Source: DASRSS01 sp963799045 (lineage in GTDB: Bacteria > Actinomycetota > Actinomycetes > Mycobacteriales > Jatrophihabitantaceae). From it: a stretch of 64,000 bases of DNA. The stretch is from contig CAWCVN010000007.1 in NCBI GenBank assembly GCA_963799045.1, positions 1 through 64,000 on the forward strand, written 5' to 3'. Shown here piece by piece: positions 24,695-36,701 of the stretch. Below the pieces are notes generated by a model. It had not been told where the DNA came from and did no database searches. It saw only the letters and a list, made by a program, of their open reading frames with translations. Every line of letters starts with the position of its first letter. Within the stretch, counting starts at the first letter, position 1. Made by a program: the position numbers and the translations under genes.

Positions 24695-27600
24695 GTCGTC
24701 ACCTGCCTGCCCTCCGGCTGGATCGGGCAGCTGGCCCTGACGTCGCACCGCCGGCACAGCGCGGCGCTGACCGTTGCGGTGAACCGGTTGCCGCGCAGCC
24801 GCGCCGCGACCGCGGCCACCTGCTCGGCGATCCAGTCAGGGTCCTCGGCCTCGGCGAGCGGGTCCTGACGTTGCTCGGTCTTGCCGGTCGCGGCCAGCTG
24901 CACCAGCAGCGCCCCGCCCGAACGCCCCCCCACGTCGGGGAACGCGCCGTGCTCGACGGCGAGCTGGTAGGCCCCGAGCTGGGCGTTGGTGGGGACCTCG
25001 GCGTCCTTGGGCTTGCTCTTGCCGGTCTTGAGGTCGACCACGACCGGACGGCCCTCGGCGTCGCGTTCGAGCCGGTCGACCCGGCCGCTGATCACCGCGT
25101 CGCCGACCCGCACGCTGAAGGGCCGTTCGACGTCGACGAGCTCGAACTCGGCGCGGCTGGAGCGCAGCCAGTCGACCAGACGCGCCAGCACGTCACGGGC
25201 GCGCGCCCGCTCGTGGGCGGCGAACCAGCGGGCACCGAAGTCCAGGCTCGACCAGCGTTCGTCGAGCATCCGCTCCAGTGTCGCGAGGTCGGCATCGGGT
25301 GGGGCGGTGGCGGCGATGTCGTGCACGAGCGAGCCGAGCGACGCCGACACCTGCCGCCCGGCGCGCACGCCGAGGTCGGCGAGCAGGGCGCGCAGCTCGC
25401 AGCCGAGGAAGGACTCCAGGCGCGACGGGCTGACAGGAACCGGCCGGTCCGGGTCGGCCACCGGGCCGTCGTCGGACAGCGGCAGCAGCCCCCACCACTG
25501 GTCGGGGTCGGCGCCTGGGACACCGGCCGAGGCGAGCCGTGCCAGCTGCGCGGCCGCCGCCGCCCGCTCGTCCGGCGCGGCGCCGGGGTGGGTGACGACC
25601 GCCCGCAGCTCGGCGACCAGCCCCGCGAGGTGCACCCCGCGCGGCGGCGTGGCGATCGGACGCTCGGCCTCATCCGGGCTCAGCTCGTCGAGGAAGCGCG
25701 ACGGCTGCTCCTCCTCCCCGGAGACGGCGGTGACGACTACCCGCTGCCGGGCCCGTGTGACCGCCACGTAGAACAGCCGCCGCTCCTCGGCCAGCTGTGG
25801 CGCCACCGTGGCCGGGGTGGCCGGGTCGTGCCCGGCCAGCAGGTCGACCAGCCGCTCGGAGCCGAGCAGCGAGCCCCGCCGCCGCAGGTCGGGCCAGCTG
25901 CCCTCCTGGACGTCGGCCACGCACACCAGGTCCCATTCCAGGCCCTTGCTAGCGTGCGCGGTCAGGATCGAGACGGCCTCGGCGTCGGTCGGTGCCGTGG
26001 CCAGGCTGTCGCCTGGGATCTGCTGGGCCCGCAGGTGTTCGGTGAAGCCCGCGACGGATGCGCGCGGCAGCCGGTCGGTGTACCGGGCGGCCGCGTCGAA
26101 CAGGGCGACCATGGCGTCGAGGTCGCGGTCCGCGGCGGCTGCGGTGCTGCCCCCGGCACGGGAGAGGCGTTCCCACGACGGGCCCAGGCCAGAGGCCGAC
26201 CAGATCGCCCAGAGCACGTCCTCCGGCGAGGACGAGGTGAGCGCGTCACGACCGGCCGCGAGCACTGCTCCGACCCGCTGTACCGGTCCGCGGACGTGAT
26301 CGGGCAGCACCGCGGCGCCCTGCGGGTCGAGCAGCGCCGGGGCGAGCTGCGCGTCGGGCCCGAACAGCTGCCGCAGCGCGCGCCGCAGCCGGCGCAGGTA
26401 GACGACGTCCGCCCGGCCGATCGGCCCCTGCAGCAGCCGCTCGGCGGCGTCGGAGTCGAGCGCCTCGGGCCGCACCACGCAGGCCAGGACGTCGAGCAGC
26501 ATCGCGACGGCCGGCTGCTCGGCGAGCGGCAGGTCCTCGCCGCGGACGGTTACCGGCACCCCGGCGGTGGTCATCGCGCGCCGCAGGCCGCCGAGCACGG
26601 CGGTGGTCGAGCGGACGAGTACGGCCATCCGCGACCACGGCATGCCCTCGAGGTGGGCACGGCGCAGCACTCCCGCGAGGTAGGCGGCCTGCTCGCTCGA
26701 CCGACCGCAGCAGCGCGACCTCGACCGGTGCGGCGGCGTCGGCGAGTCCCTCGGCCGCGGCGAGCCGGCGGTGCTTTGCCGGGCCGGGCAGGTTGGCGGC
26801 GACCCGGCGGGACGCGGCCAGCAGCGCCGGCCCGCTGCGCCGGCAGGTGCGCAGCGAGACGGTCTCGATGCGCCCGCCACACCGAACCGCTCGCCCGCGT
26901 CGCGGATCGCGGACTCGTCGGCGCCGCGGAAGGCGTAGATCGACTGGTCCGGGTCGCCGACGAGGATCAGCTCGTCGGCGCCGTCGGCGAGCAGCTCCAG
27001 CAGCTCCAGCTGCGGCGGGATCGGTGTCCTGGTACTCGTCGACGAAGATCCGCCGCGGCGCGGCACGCTCGGCGGCGAGCAGCGCGGGGTCGTCGCGCAG
27101 CGCGTTCGTGGCGGCGCGGATCAGCTCGGCCGGGTCGTATGCGCCCGGGTCCTTCATCGCGTACACCGCGTGGTACTCGGCCAGGAACTCGCCCCGCCGC
27201 GACCCAGTCGGCGCGGCCTGGCCGCGGCCGAGCTCGGCGAGCGCCGGCCCGTCGAGACCGCGCTCGACCGCGCGCATGAGCAGGTCGCGCAGCTCGCCGG
27301 CGAAGCCGCGGGTGGCCAGCGCGGGACGGAGCTCGGCCGGCCAGCGCTGCGGCGTCGCCGGCGAGCAGTTCGCGGAGCACGACGTCCTGTTCGGGTGCGG
27401 ACAGCAGCCGCGGGTCGGGCAGCCCGCGGGCGACGTTGGCCATGCGCAGCACGCCGAATGCGTAGGAGTGCAGCGTGCGGGCGATCGGCTCGCGCAGCGT
27501 GCCGCCGAGCCGGGCGGTGACACGATCACGCAACTCACCCGCGGCGCGGCGGCTGAAGGTCAGCATCAGCATGCTTCTCGACCGGCACGCCCCTGCCGAC

Positions 27601-27780
27601 CCGGGCCACGGCCGCCTCGACGAGCGTGGTGGTCTTGCCGGTGCCCGGGCCGGCGAGCACGAGCAGCGGCCCGCCGCCGATTGTCGACCACGCTGCCGCT
27701 GGGCGGCGTCGAGCACCGGCACCGGCGCCGGCGGGCGCCGCCGCCGAACCAGCCGATACCCCGGTGCCGCTGGTGACGTG
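24691..27780 (-). CDS. adnA: AdnA subunit of the AdnAB helicase-nuclease (about six frameshifts)
   Basis: Second AdnAB subunit, about 1030 residues. It has an N-terminal motor (LVLAGPGTGKTTTLVEAAVAR, LMLTFSRRAAGELRDRV, IFVDEYQDTDP, LVGDPDQSIYAFRGADESA, LTAHASKGLEWDLVCVADV, RLFYVAVTRARQRVVVT). The C-terminal nuclease reads SGRVDRLERDAEGRPVVVDLKTGKSKP. Near the end CRRCDVRASC supplies cysteines consistent with an Fe-S nuclease fold. The last 780 residues are in one frame. The N-terminal third is broken near 27690, 27575, 27345, 27020, 26880 and 26700. The start is unresolved: the frame reading YRLVRRRRPPAPVPVLDAAQR reaches at least 27770 without an obvious start codon. Confidence 0.85.
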
Positions 27781-27869
27781 CCTGACCACGGGCCTATCCG
27801 ACCACGACGGCACCGACAGTTCCGGATCGACCGGGCCGGCCGTTGTCGGCGAGCAGATACGGTCGCAGC

Positions 27870-28435
27870 GTGAGTGATCAGCAGCCGGTGTGGCTGCTCG
27901 ACGTGGACGGTGTGGTGAACGCGCTGGCGCCGCGGGCGCCCGCCGACGCGTGGCCGGCCGACGCATGGCCGGGGGACGCATGGGTGCAGCGCTCGTTCAC
28001 GCCGAGGTACCCGATCGCGGCACGATGGCCCTGCCGATCCTGGCGGCGCGGCCGGTGCTGGAGTTCATCAGCTACGTCCACGCCACCGGCGCGGCGGAGA
28101 TCCGCTGGCACAGCACCTGGCGCACGGCCGCCACCACCGCGCTCGCGCCGGCGCTGGGCCTGCCGCCGATCCAGGTCTCGATCGCGCCGGAGTGGGCCGA
28201 CCAGGCGCCGATGTGGTGGAAGATCCCGGCGGCGCGCCGGGTTGCCGAGTCCGGGCGCCACCTGCTGTGGACCGACGACCAGCTCGCCGCCTACCGTGTC
28301 GACCCCCTCAGCGAGGCCGAGCTCGCCGCGCTGGACGGCTGGACGGGCGCGATGCTGGTGTCGCCGGACCCGGAGCTGGGGCTGACGCCCGCGGAGCTGG
28401 ACCGCATCGGGCGTTCCTGGAGCTGGACCCGCTGA
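27870..28435 (+). CDS. HAD-like protein (one frameshift)
   Basis: A protein of about 188 residues. The N-terminus WLLDVDGVVNAL matches HAD motif I (DxDG). The second frame gives MALPILAARPVLEFISYVHATGAAEIRWHSTWR, then LLWTDDQLAAYRVDP and PELGLTPAELDRIGRSW, like a small actinobacterial group of HAD-like secreted-toxin-independent proteins of unknown role. A repeated DAW(P/V) block lies at residues 28-42. One indel near 28020 separates the two frames. GTG at 27870 is divergent from adnA. Function unknown beyond the probable fold. Confidence 0.6.
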
Positions 28436-28439
28436 AACC

Positions 28440-28731
28440 TCACCTGCCGTCCCATCGGTGGCCGGCGAGGTCGACACGGTCTCGCGAAGCGCACCCCTTC
28501 GCCGATCAGCCGCTGCCGCTGCTCGGCGTACAGGTGCTCGGCGCAGGTCCCGTCCGCGCGCAGCACGCGATGCCACGGCACGGTGCCGCCGTCGGCTGCC
28601 AGCACGCGGCCGACCATCCGCACCGCGCGCGTGTGGCAGTACTCGGCGACATCGCCGTAGGTCATGACCTTGCCGGCGGAATGGCGGCGACGCAGGCCAG
28701 GATCCGCTCGGCAGGGCCGCGCCTCGGTCAC
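28440..28731 (-). CDS. Alkyltransferase-like protein, ATL (three frameshifts)
   Basis: About 97 residues matching the DNA-binding domain of O6-alkylguanine methyltransferases: GKVMTYGDVAEYCHTRAVRMVGRVLA, then VPWHRVLRADG and RLIGEGVRF. The normal acceptor motif PCHR is PWHR, so the reactive cysteine is a tryptophan. This is the mark of ATL proteins, which flag alkylated bases for nucleotide excision repair rather than repairing them. Indels near 28715, 28675 and 28482 distort the N-terminus and hide the natural end (DLAGHRWDGR, TGA at 28440). Equivalent to Rv3204 in position and type. Confidence 0.75.
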
Positions 28732-28788
28732 GGCGCAGATTGTGGCAGGAGGCTGGTTAGGCTCGGTACGTGAGCGAACACTGCGAAG

Positions 28789-30776
<1,988 letters not shown>

Positions 30777-30843
30777 GCAATCGGGTTCCTGCGCGGACAT
30801 ACACGGTCGGCCTTGACGACGAGGCGCAGCCCGGCCGGTGCGC

Positions 30844-31605
30844 TCAGCCGGGCTTGACCGCGCGGATGATCGCCGAGTGCATGCCCGGTGCGGTCTCGTG
30901 GGTGAACTCGATCGTGGCGTCGACGAAGCCCGCCGCGGCAAGTCCGGCCAGGTACTCGCTCCTGGACAGCGCACCGGCGATGCAGCCCGCGTACGAACCC
31001 CGCTCGGCCCGATCCGCCGGCGTGAGCGAATCCTCGGCGACGATGTCCGAGATGCCGATGCGCCCACCCGGCGCCAGCACCCGGTACATCTCGGCGAAGA
31101 CGGCGGGCTTGTCGATGGATAGGTTGATGACGCAGTTGGAGATGATCACGTCGACCGCGCCGTCGGGGAGCGGGACGTCCTCGATGGTGCCCTTGCGGAA
31201 CTCGACGTTGGCCAGCCCGGCGGTCGCCTTGTTGGCGTTGGCCAGTTCGAGCATCTCGTCGGTCATGTCCAGTCCGTAGGCGAATCCGGTCGGGCCGACC
31301 CGCCGCGCGGACAGCAGCACGTCGATGCCGCCACCGGAGCCCAGGTCGAGCACCCGCTCCCCCGCGTGCAGCTCGGCCACCGCGACCGGGTTGCCGCAGC
31401 CCAGCGACGCCAGCACGGCCGCCTGCGGAAGCTCGCCCTGTTCGAGCTCGGTGTACAGAACGGCCGCGATCGACTCGTCGGTCGGGCCGCATCCACAGTC
31501 GCCGTCGCAGCAGGAGGCGTGCGTTTTGGTCCGGACGCTCACCGCGGTCGCCGCCTCGGCGTAGCGCAGGCGGACCTGTTCGCGCAGTTCGTTGTTGTCG
31601 GACAT
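30844..31605 (-). CDS. arsM: Arsenite S-adenosylmethionine methyltransferase
   Basis: A 253-residue SAM-dependent methyltransferase that methylates As(III). The SAM site is VLDLGSGGGIDVLLSARRVG. Conserved cysteines are present as the N-terminal CCDGDCGCG cluster, NCVINLS and AGCIAGAL, as in ArsM enzymes. LEQGELPQAAVLASLGCGNPVAVAEL is the typical lead-in. The start ATG at 31605 follows GTGAGGTG. A strong promoter with two palindromic operators lies directly upstream, indicating metalloid-responsive repression. No arsR, arsB or arsC is seen in the window, so the regulator must be elsewhere. Confidence 0.9.
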   Translation of the reverse strand: MSDNNELREQVRLRYAEAATAVSVRTKTHASCCDGDCGCGPTDESIAAVLYTELEQGELPQAAVLASLGCGNPVAVAELHAGERVLDLGSGGGIDVLLSARRVGPTGFAYGLDMTDEMLELANANKATAGLANVEFRKGTIEDVPLPDGAVDVIISNCVINLSIDKPAVFAEMYRVLAPGGRIGISDIVAEDSLTPADRAERGSYAGCIAGALSRSEYLAGLAAAGFVDATIEFTHETAPGMHSAIIRAVKPG

Positions 31606-31627
31606 GAGCACCTCACATTGGCGAAGT

Positions 31628-31667
31628 TCGATACATCGATATTGCTCGATGCATCGATGAATGTCAA
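31628..31667 (-). promoter_or_regulatory. arsM promoter with tandem palindromic operators
   Basis: On the minus strand a consensus -35 TTGACA (31662-31667) is followed by a 17-base spacer and CAATAT (31639-31644). Two near-identical 13-mers, TCGATGCATCGAT (31646-31658) and TCGATACATCGAT (31628-31640), are self-complementary and spaced 18 bases apart. The first fills the spacer; the second covers the -10 and start region. This placement is ideal for repression by a dimeric ArsR/SmtB-type protein; the regulator's identity is inferred. Confidence 0.75.
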
Positions 31668-31759
31668 TGCGTATGGTCACGCCCTTTGTATGGCGGACGC
31701 GCAGTTGCCGTTGCGCAAGCACTCGACGCGGCGCTGGTCCCGCCCCGGCAGTGAAAGCG

Positions 31760-32362
31760 TCAGTCCGGCGGCCGCCAGCTGGGATTCCGGCCGGTCGCCG
31801 CGACGAGCCGGTTGAGCGGCGATTGGTCGTCGCCGATGTCGACCGGCTTGGCGAACATTCCGCTACCGGAAAGGTCACCGGCGTCCTTGAAGCCCGCGAG
31901 CACGAACTCCGCCAGCGGCCGCGGAACCTCGTCCGGGTAGCCGATCGCCTTGCCCAAATCCCAGGAGTGCACGGTCAGGTCGAACACCATCTCGCCCAAG
32001 TAGGTGCGCACCGGCGTCGCGCCCCGGGAGAGGTTGACCTGACGCTCCAGCGCGCCGTCGGCCGTGACCGCGTCGGCCGAGGCCGCGGCGACCTCGTCCC
32101 ACAGTTCGGCGAGGTTGGCGCCGACTCCGCCATCGACGGGCAGCGTGCGCGCCCCCTCGACGACCTTGCCCGCAGATTCCAGGTCCAGGCCACGCAGCAG
32201 CGGCGGGGCCCACTGGTGCTCGGTGATGAGGTGGTGCACGAGATCGGCCACAGACCACTCGGTGTCCGGCGTGGGCGCACCCCACTGGTTCTCGGCGACC
32301 GCGTGCACCCGCGCGCCGAACTCGTGTTGCCCGGACAGGAACATCGACAGCAGTTCGTCCAT
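31760..32362 (-). CDS. DinB/maleylpyruvate-isomerase-type metal-binding protein (TIGR03086-like)
   Basis: A 200-residue four-helix protein of the DinB/MDMPI superfamily. Metal-binding histidine positions are visible in SVADLVHHLITEHQWAPP and FDLTVHSWDLGKAIG, matching the TIGR03086 pattern (helix 2 HxxxE region and helix 4 H). In actinobacteria this fold supports mycothiol-dependent isomerases or transferases, which would fit a mycothiol producer, but the reaction here is unknown. The start ATG at 32362 is supported by family length. It lies upstream of arsM on the same strand, separated by the arsM promoter. Confidence 0.75.
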   Translation of the reverse strand: MDELLSMFLSGQHEFGARVHAVAENQWGAPTPDTEWSVADLVHHLITEHQWAPPLLRGLDLESAGKVVEGARTLPVDGGVGANLAELWDEVAAASADAVTADGALERQVNLSRGATPVRTYLGEMVFDLTVHSWDLGKAIGYPDEVPRPLAEFVLAGFKDAGDLSGSGMFAKPVDIGDDQSPLNRLVAATGRNPSWRPPD

Positions 32363-32435
32363 GCACCAGGGGTACCCCATCCGGGCTCGCCAGCAAACCC
32401 GCCGAAGGTCCTGTGAGCCTCCTACGCTCTGAGGC

Positions 32436-32701
32436 ATGACGACGCCCCCCGAACTGCAGCCGGCCGCCGAGCATCAGCTGGCCGCCGGGCTGTTCAACGC
32501 GACCTGGCGGCTGATCGACAAGCCGGATGGCACGCCGCCGAGGACGACGAGATGCTGCACACCGCGCATGCCTTCGCAGGCGACGACGACGCCGCACGGA
32601 CCTACATCGAGCAGGCGCAGGAGGCGGCGCAGGGCATCACCGACGACGAGGACAAGCAGTTGGTGCTCGGTGACCTGGACTCGATCCCGCTAGCTGACTA
32701 G
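32436..32701 (+). CDS. Small TPR-like protein with an apparent internal deletion (one frameshift)
   Basis: About 88 residues. The start (AEHQLAAGLFNATWRLIDKPD) and the end (AGDDDAARTYIEQAQEAAQ to LVLGDLDSIPLAD) match the two ends of an actinobacterial helical-repeat family usually 135-150 residues long. The central helices (Trp-rich region and the ALARAH segment) are missing, with EMLHTAHAFAGDDD joined directly. One indel near 32540 also changes frame. The stop TAG overlaps the convergent HNH gene by 12 bases. It is either a true deletion or an assembly collapse. Function unknown. Confidence 0.5.
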
Positions 32702-33964
32702 CCGGCGCTCGGCGCCGGGTGGTCGTGGGGGCGAGCTGCGATATCGATGGCCGGTGGGGGTGGTCAGGGTGACCACGCCGCCCGGTCCGGGTCTGGCCCG
32801 CCAGCCGGGTGCCTGTTTGGCGTAATTGCAGGCTTCGCACAGGCCGCCAGCGTTCGCGAGGCTTGTCGAGCCGCCCGCAACGACCGGAACAACGTGGTCG
32901 ACGTGCCGAATCGGCGCATCGCACCAGGGCGTGCTACAGATCTCGTCGCGGAGCCGGACAAATTTGCGTTGCGCCTTGGTGAAGCGGCGGCGCTTCGACT
33001 CCATAGCGATCAGCTCACCACTGCTCGGCAACGCAAACAGTCTGCGAAGCCAAACCGGCGCAGTCCGCTTCGGGTTCAGCACCACGTCCCGAGCGATACG
33101 GGCCGGGATCGGCGCCGGGACCGCGCCCGCACCGGAGAGCACCGCCGGTTCGCGGCCGTCCGGGTCCAGCAGAGTCTCGGCCGGCATCACCAGGTTCACC
33201 TCGACCGGCACCGCCTCCGCGGCCGCCTGTCCGGTCACCCGCTCCACCAGCGTGTCGGCCATCACCTGACCGCGGGAACGTTTCTCCCCCGCCGCGAACG
33301 CACCGTCGGCGTGCGCGCACAGTGCCGCGTACGCGGCCACCCCCTGCACCACCGGAAGCAGTGCGGTCAGCCGTGCCATAGCGTCCGGTGCCGGCCGTAG
33401 TGTGACCCGCCGCTCGGCCTCCACGTTGCGCAACCGGTCCACGTACCCGTCCGGGTCGAGCCGGTAGGCCGACCTGCGCGCCTCGCCCACCACCCGCCGG
33501 TCACCCAGGCCTGCGAGTTGCGGCGCCAGCTCCCGGTCCACCAGCGCCCGATGCTTACGAGACAGCCACGCCGTCTCCCGCGCCACCAACATCGCCCGCC
33601 ACTCGCTGGTCCTACCGGCCCGCAGCGCCGCGAACGTCTCCGGCAACTCCCCCATGAGGATCTTCACCCAGCCCACGTACCGCTGCGCCTGGAACGGCGA
33701 GACCCGGCGAGCCAAAGCAACCTGCGCGGCCACACCCCGCTCCGCCCGCGCCACCGGCACACCGACGGCAACGTTCTCCCGCCGCTGCGAGCCCACGAAC
33801 TCGGCCGTCACCCGCACCTGCACCGCCGCCGCGACCGACTTCAACTCCTCCAACAACCGGATCTGATCCACCCGAGCCGCATCGTCCCCGGCCGCCGGAA
33901 GATCACGCAGCGCGCCGGCCATAGCCGCCAACACCGCCACCCCGCGATCCCCCGATTCGCTCAT
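32690..33964 (-). CDS. DUF222/13E12-type HNH endonuclease
   Basis: A 424-residue member of the 13E12 repeat family common in actinobacteria. The N-terminal DUF222 helical domain occupies about residues 1-300. The HNH nuclease lies near residue 370: STPWCDAPIRHVDHVVPVVAGG, then ANAGGLCEACNYAKQAPGW, giving the His-Asn-His core and zinc cysteines. The start ATG at 33964 was chosen over an upstream in-frame start because MSESGDRGVAVLAAMAGALRDL matches a typical short lead-in. These genes often spread as multicopy or mobile elements. Target DNA and role are unknown. Confidence 0.88.
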   Translation of the reverse strand: MSESGDRGVAVLAAMAGALRDLPAAGDDAARVDQIRLLEELKSVAAAVQVRVTAEFVGSQRRENVAVGVPVARAERGVAAQVALARRVSPFQAQRYVGWVKILMGELPETFAALRAGRTSEWRAMLVARETAWLSRKHRALVDRELAPQLAGLGDRRVVGEARRSAYRLDPDGYVDRLRNVEAERRVTLRPAPDAMARLTALLPVVQGVAAYAALCAHADGAFAAGEKRSRGQVMADTLVERVTGQAAAEAVPVEVNLVMPAETLLDPDGREPAVLSGAGAVPAPIPARIARDVVLNPKRTAPVWLRRLFALPSSGELIAMESKRRRFTKAQRKFVRLRDEICSTPWCDAPIRHVDHVVPVVAGGSTSLANAGGLCEACNYAKQAPGWRARPGPGGVVTLTTPTGHRYRSSPPRPPGAERRLVS

Positions 33965-34022
33965 ACCACCGATTATGAACCCGACCACCGACAGAACTGG
34001 GACCGCAATTGCATGAGCCCCG

Positions 34023-35102
34023 CTACGCAGCGGCACCGGTCCGAACGAAGCTCGTTCCGACGCTGTTCTGGATGAACGCGCCCGGCAGCCGGTCGGCTAT
34101 CGCGTGAGCGGCCTTCCACCCTGTGCAGTGCGCAGGAACGATCACGTCCGGGGCGAATTGCTCGAGCGCGTCGAGCGTCGCCGGGATCAACGGCTCGAAC
34201 AACGGACCGTTCAAGTGGAAGCCGCCCAGCACGGCGTGGACGCGCTGCTCACCCGTCAGGCGCTGGGCGTACCGGCAGATGTTCACGACGCCCGCATGGC
34301 CGCAGCCGGTGAGGATCACCAAGCCCTTGCCCGCGACGTTCGCGATCAGGGCCTGGTCGTCGAGGATCAGCGGGTCCGGCTCCCACTCACCCTTACGCAG
34401 CGCCTGGTGGATCAGGAAGCCCTGTTCGAAGTCGGTGTTCCGGTCCACTTCACCGGTGACGAGCAGCGCGCCGTCGAGAAGGAACGACGGGCGCTGCTGC
34501 TCGACGACGGCGAAGCCCACCTCCTCGAGCGCACGGCGACTCGTGGTCGGCATTTCCAACGGTTCACGTCCGGGAATCGCGAGCCGGCGCTTGGTCCAGA
34601 ACTCCGGATGCACGACGACCGGCAGGTTGCTCCGGCCCAGCCGTTCGGCCAGACCGGCAAGCCCGGCGGTGTGGTCGAAGTGCCCGTGGCTGCAGACGAT
34701 CGCTTCGATGTCGGCAGGATCCCTGCCGATCCGCCGCAGGTTGTCCGTGCAGCCGCGCGGAGTGATCCCGGTATCGAACAGCACCGTATGCGTGCGCTCC
34801 CCGCGGCGAACGGTCACGAGCGCGGAGAATCCGTGCTGGGCCAGCGGGCCGTCGACGACCGACCCTTCGACCATCGTCGACGCGGCGAGTGTCGACGGAG
34901 GTGGGCCGCCCGCGGTCAGGAGGCGCCGAGCGGGCCCCTCGTCGATCAGGAAGATGTCCACGCTGTTGTCGCACACCGTGAGCACCTGGAGCTCATCGAC
35001 CGGCGCGAGCGGGATCTGCTCGCCGGACCAGTCGACATCAGCCGGCATCAGCGCGACGGATGCTTCCCCAAAGCCGCTACTGTCGCACATGAGGCCCCTC
35101 AC
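34023..35102 (-). CDS. MBL-fold metallohydrolase (dihydropterin-type group)
   Basis: A metallo-beta-lactamase-fold enzyme of 359 residues. The signature SHGHFDHTAGLAGL supplies HxHxDH, and later ligands appear in ILTGCGHAGVVN and VPAHCTGW. The extended N-terminus (LTVCDNSVDIFLIDEG) and FSALVTVRRGERTHTVLFDTGI resemble proteins annotated as 7,8-dihydropterin-6-yl-methyl beta-RFAP synthase-like; that reaction is unproven for bacteria. GTG at 35102 overlaps the stop of a small upstream ORF (GTGA). ATG at 35090, preceded by AGGGG, is an equally good start. Locally lower G+C than its neighbours suggests an accessory gene. Confidence 0.75.
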   Translation of the reverse strand: MRGLMCDSSGFGEASVALMPADVDWSGEQIPLAPVDELQVLTVCDNSVDIFLIDEGPARRLLTAGGPPPSTLAASTMVEGSVVDGPLAQHGFSALVTVRRGERTHTVLFDTGITPRGCTDNLRRIGRDPADIEAIVCSHGHFDHTAGLAGLAERLGRSNLPVVVHPEFWTKRRLAIPGREPLEMPTTSRRALEEVGFAVVEQQRPSFLLDGALLVTGEVDRNTDFEQGFLIHQALRKGEWEPDPLILDDQALIANVAGKGLVILTGCGHAGVVNICRYAQRLTGEQRVHAVLGGFHLNGPLFEPLIPATLDALEQFAPDVIVPAHCTGWKAAHAIADRLPGAFIQNSVGTSFVRTGAAA

Positions 35103-35304
35103 CCCGCCACGTCGGTCGTCGACTCAATCGGACGGAAAGCGACCATCGGGTGAGTGGCCACGAACTCACGGACCAGGGTGTCGTCGCGGAGATCACCCCA
35201 TCCCAGGATGCGGCTCACAAGCCGCAACCGGTGTGGATGCCGCCGGCGGAACCGCACCGCGACCTCGAACGCCGATCAGGCCTGCGTACAACGGAAGACG
35301 TCAT
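35099..35304 (-). CDS. Small unidentified protein upstream of the MBL gene (one frameshift)
   Basis: Reading ATG at 35304 (MTSSVVRRPD) and adding one missing base near 35275 gives a 68-residue product. It continues FEVAVRFRRRHPHRLRLVSR, then ILGWGDLRDDTLVREFVATHP, and ends TTDVAG at TGA 35099-35101. That stop overlaps the MBL start in a GTGA junction like the other coupled pairs here. The residue pattern looks like real coding. I do not recognise the family. Without the frame correction only the last 50 or so codons are open. Confidence 0.4.
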
Positions 35305-35424
35305 ACCGCTCACCCCCGCAGCTGTGACAGCACACCGGCGATACCGTCACGCCAGCACGGCGCGCAGCGCCCGCCCAGAGGCGAAGGACCTTCGGTGACC
35401 GGGCCGCGGGAGCGGCCCACTTGC

Positions 35425-36603
<1,179 letters not shown>

Positions 36604-36701
36604 AGCACGTTCCTCACTGGTTGGACGGGTTGACTAGAGGCGCAACCACGACACCGGGGTCCCGCATTCCCCTCAGAATACGGGGCCGGGCGCGATGAGG
36701 C

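Noticed and set aside
35150..35398. Plus-strand 82-codon open frame upstream of moeZ
   Set aside because: It is antisense to the better-supported small gene coupled to the MBL gene, has no Shine-Dalgarno and no recognisable pattern.
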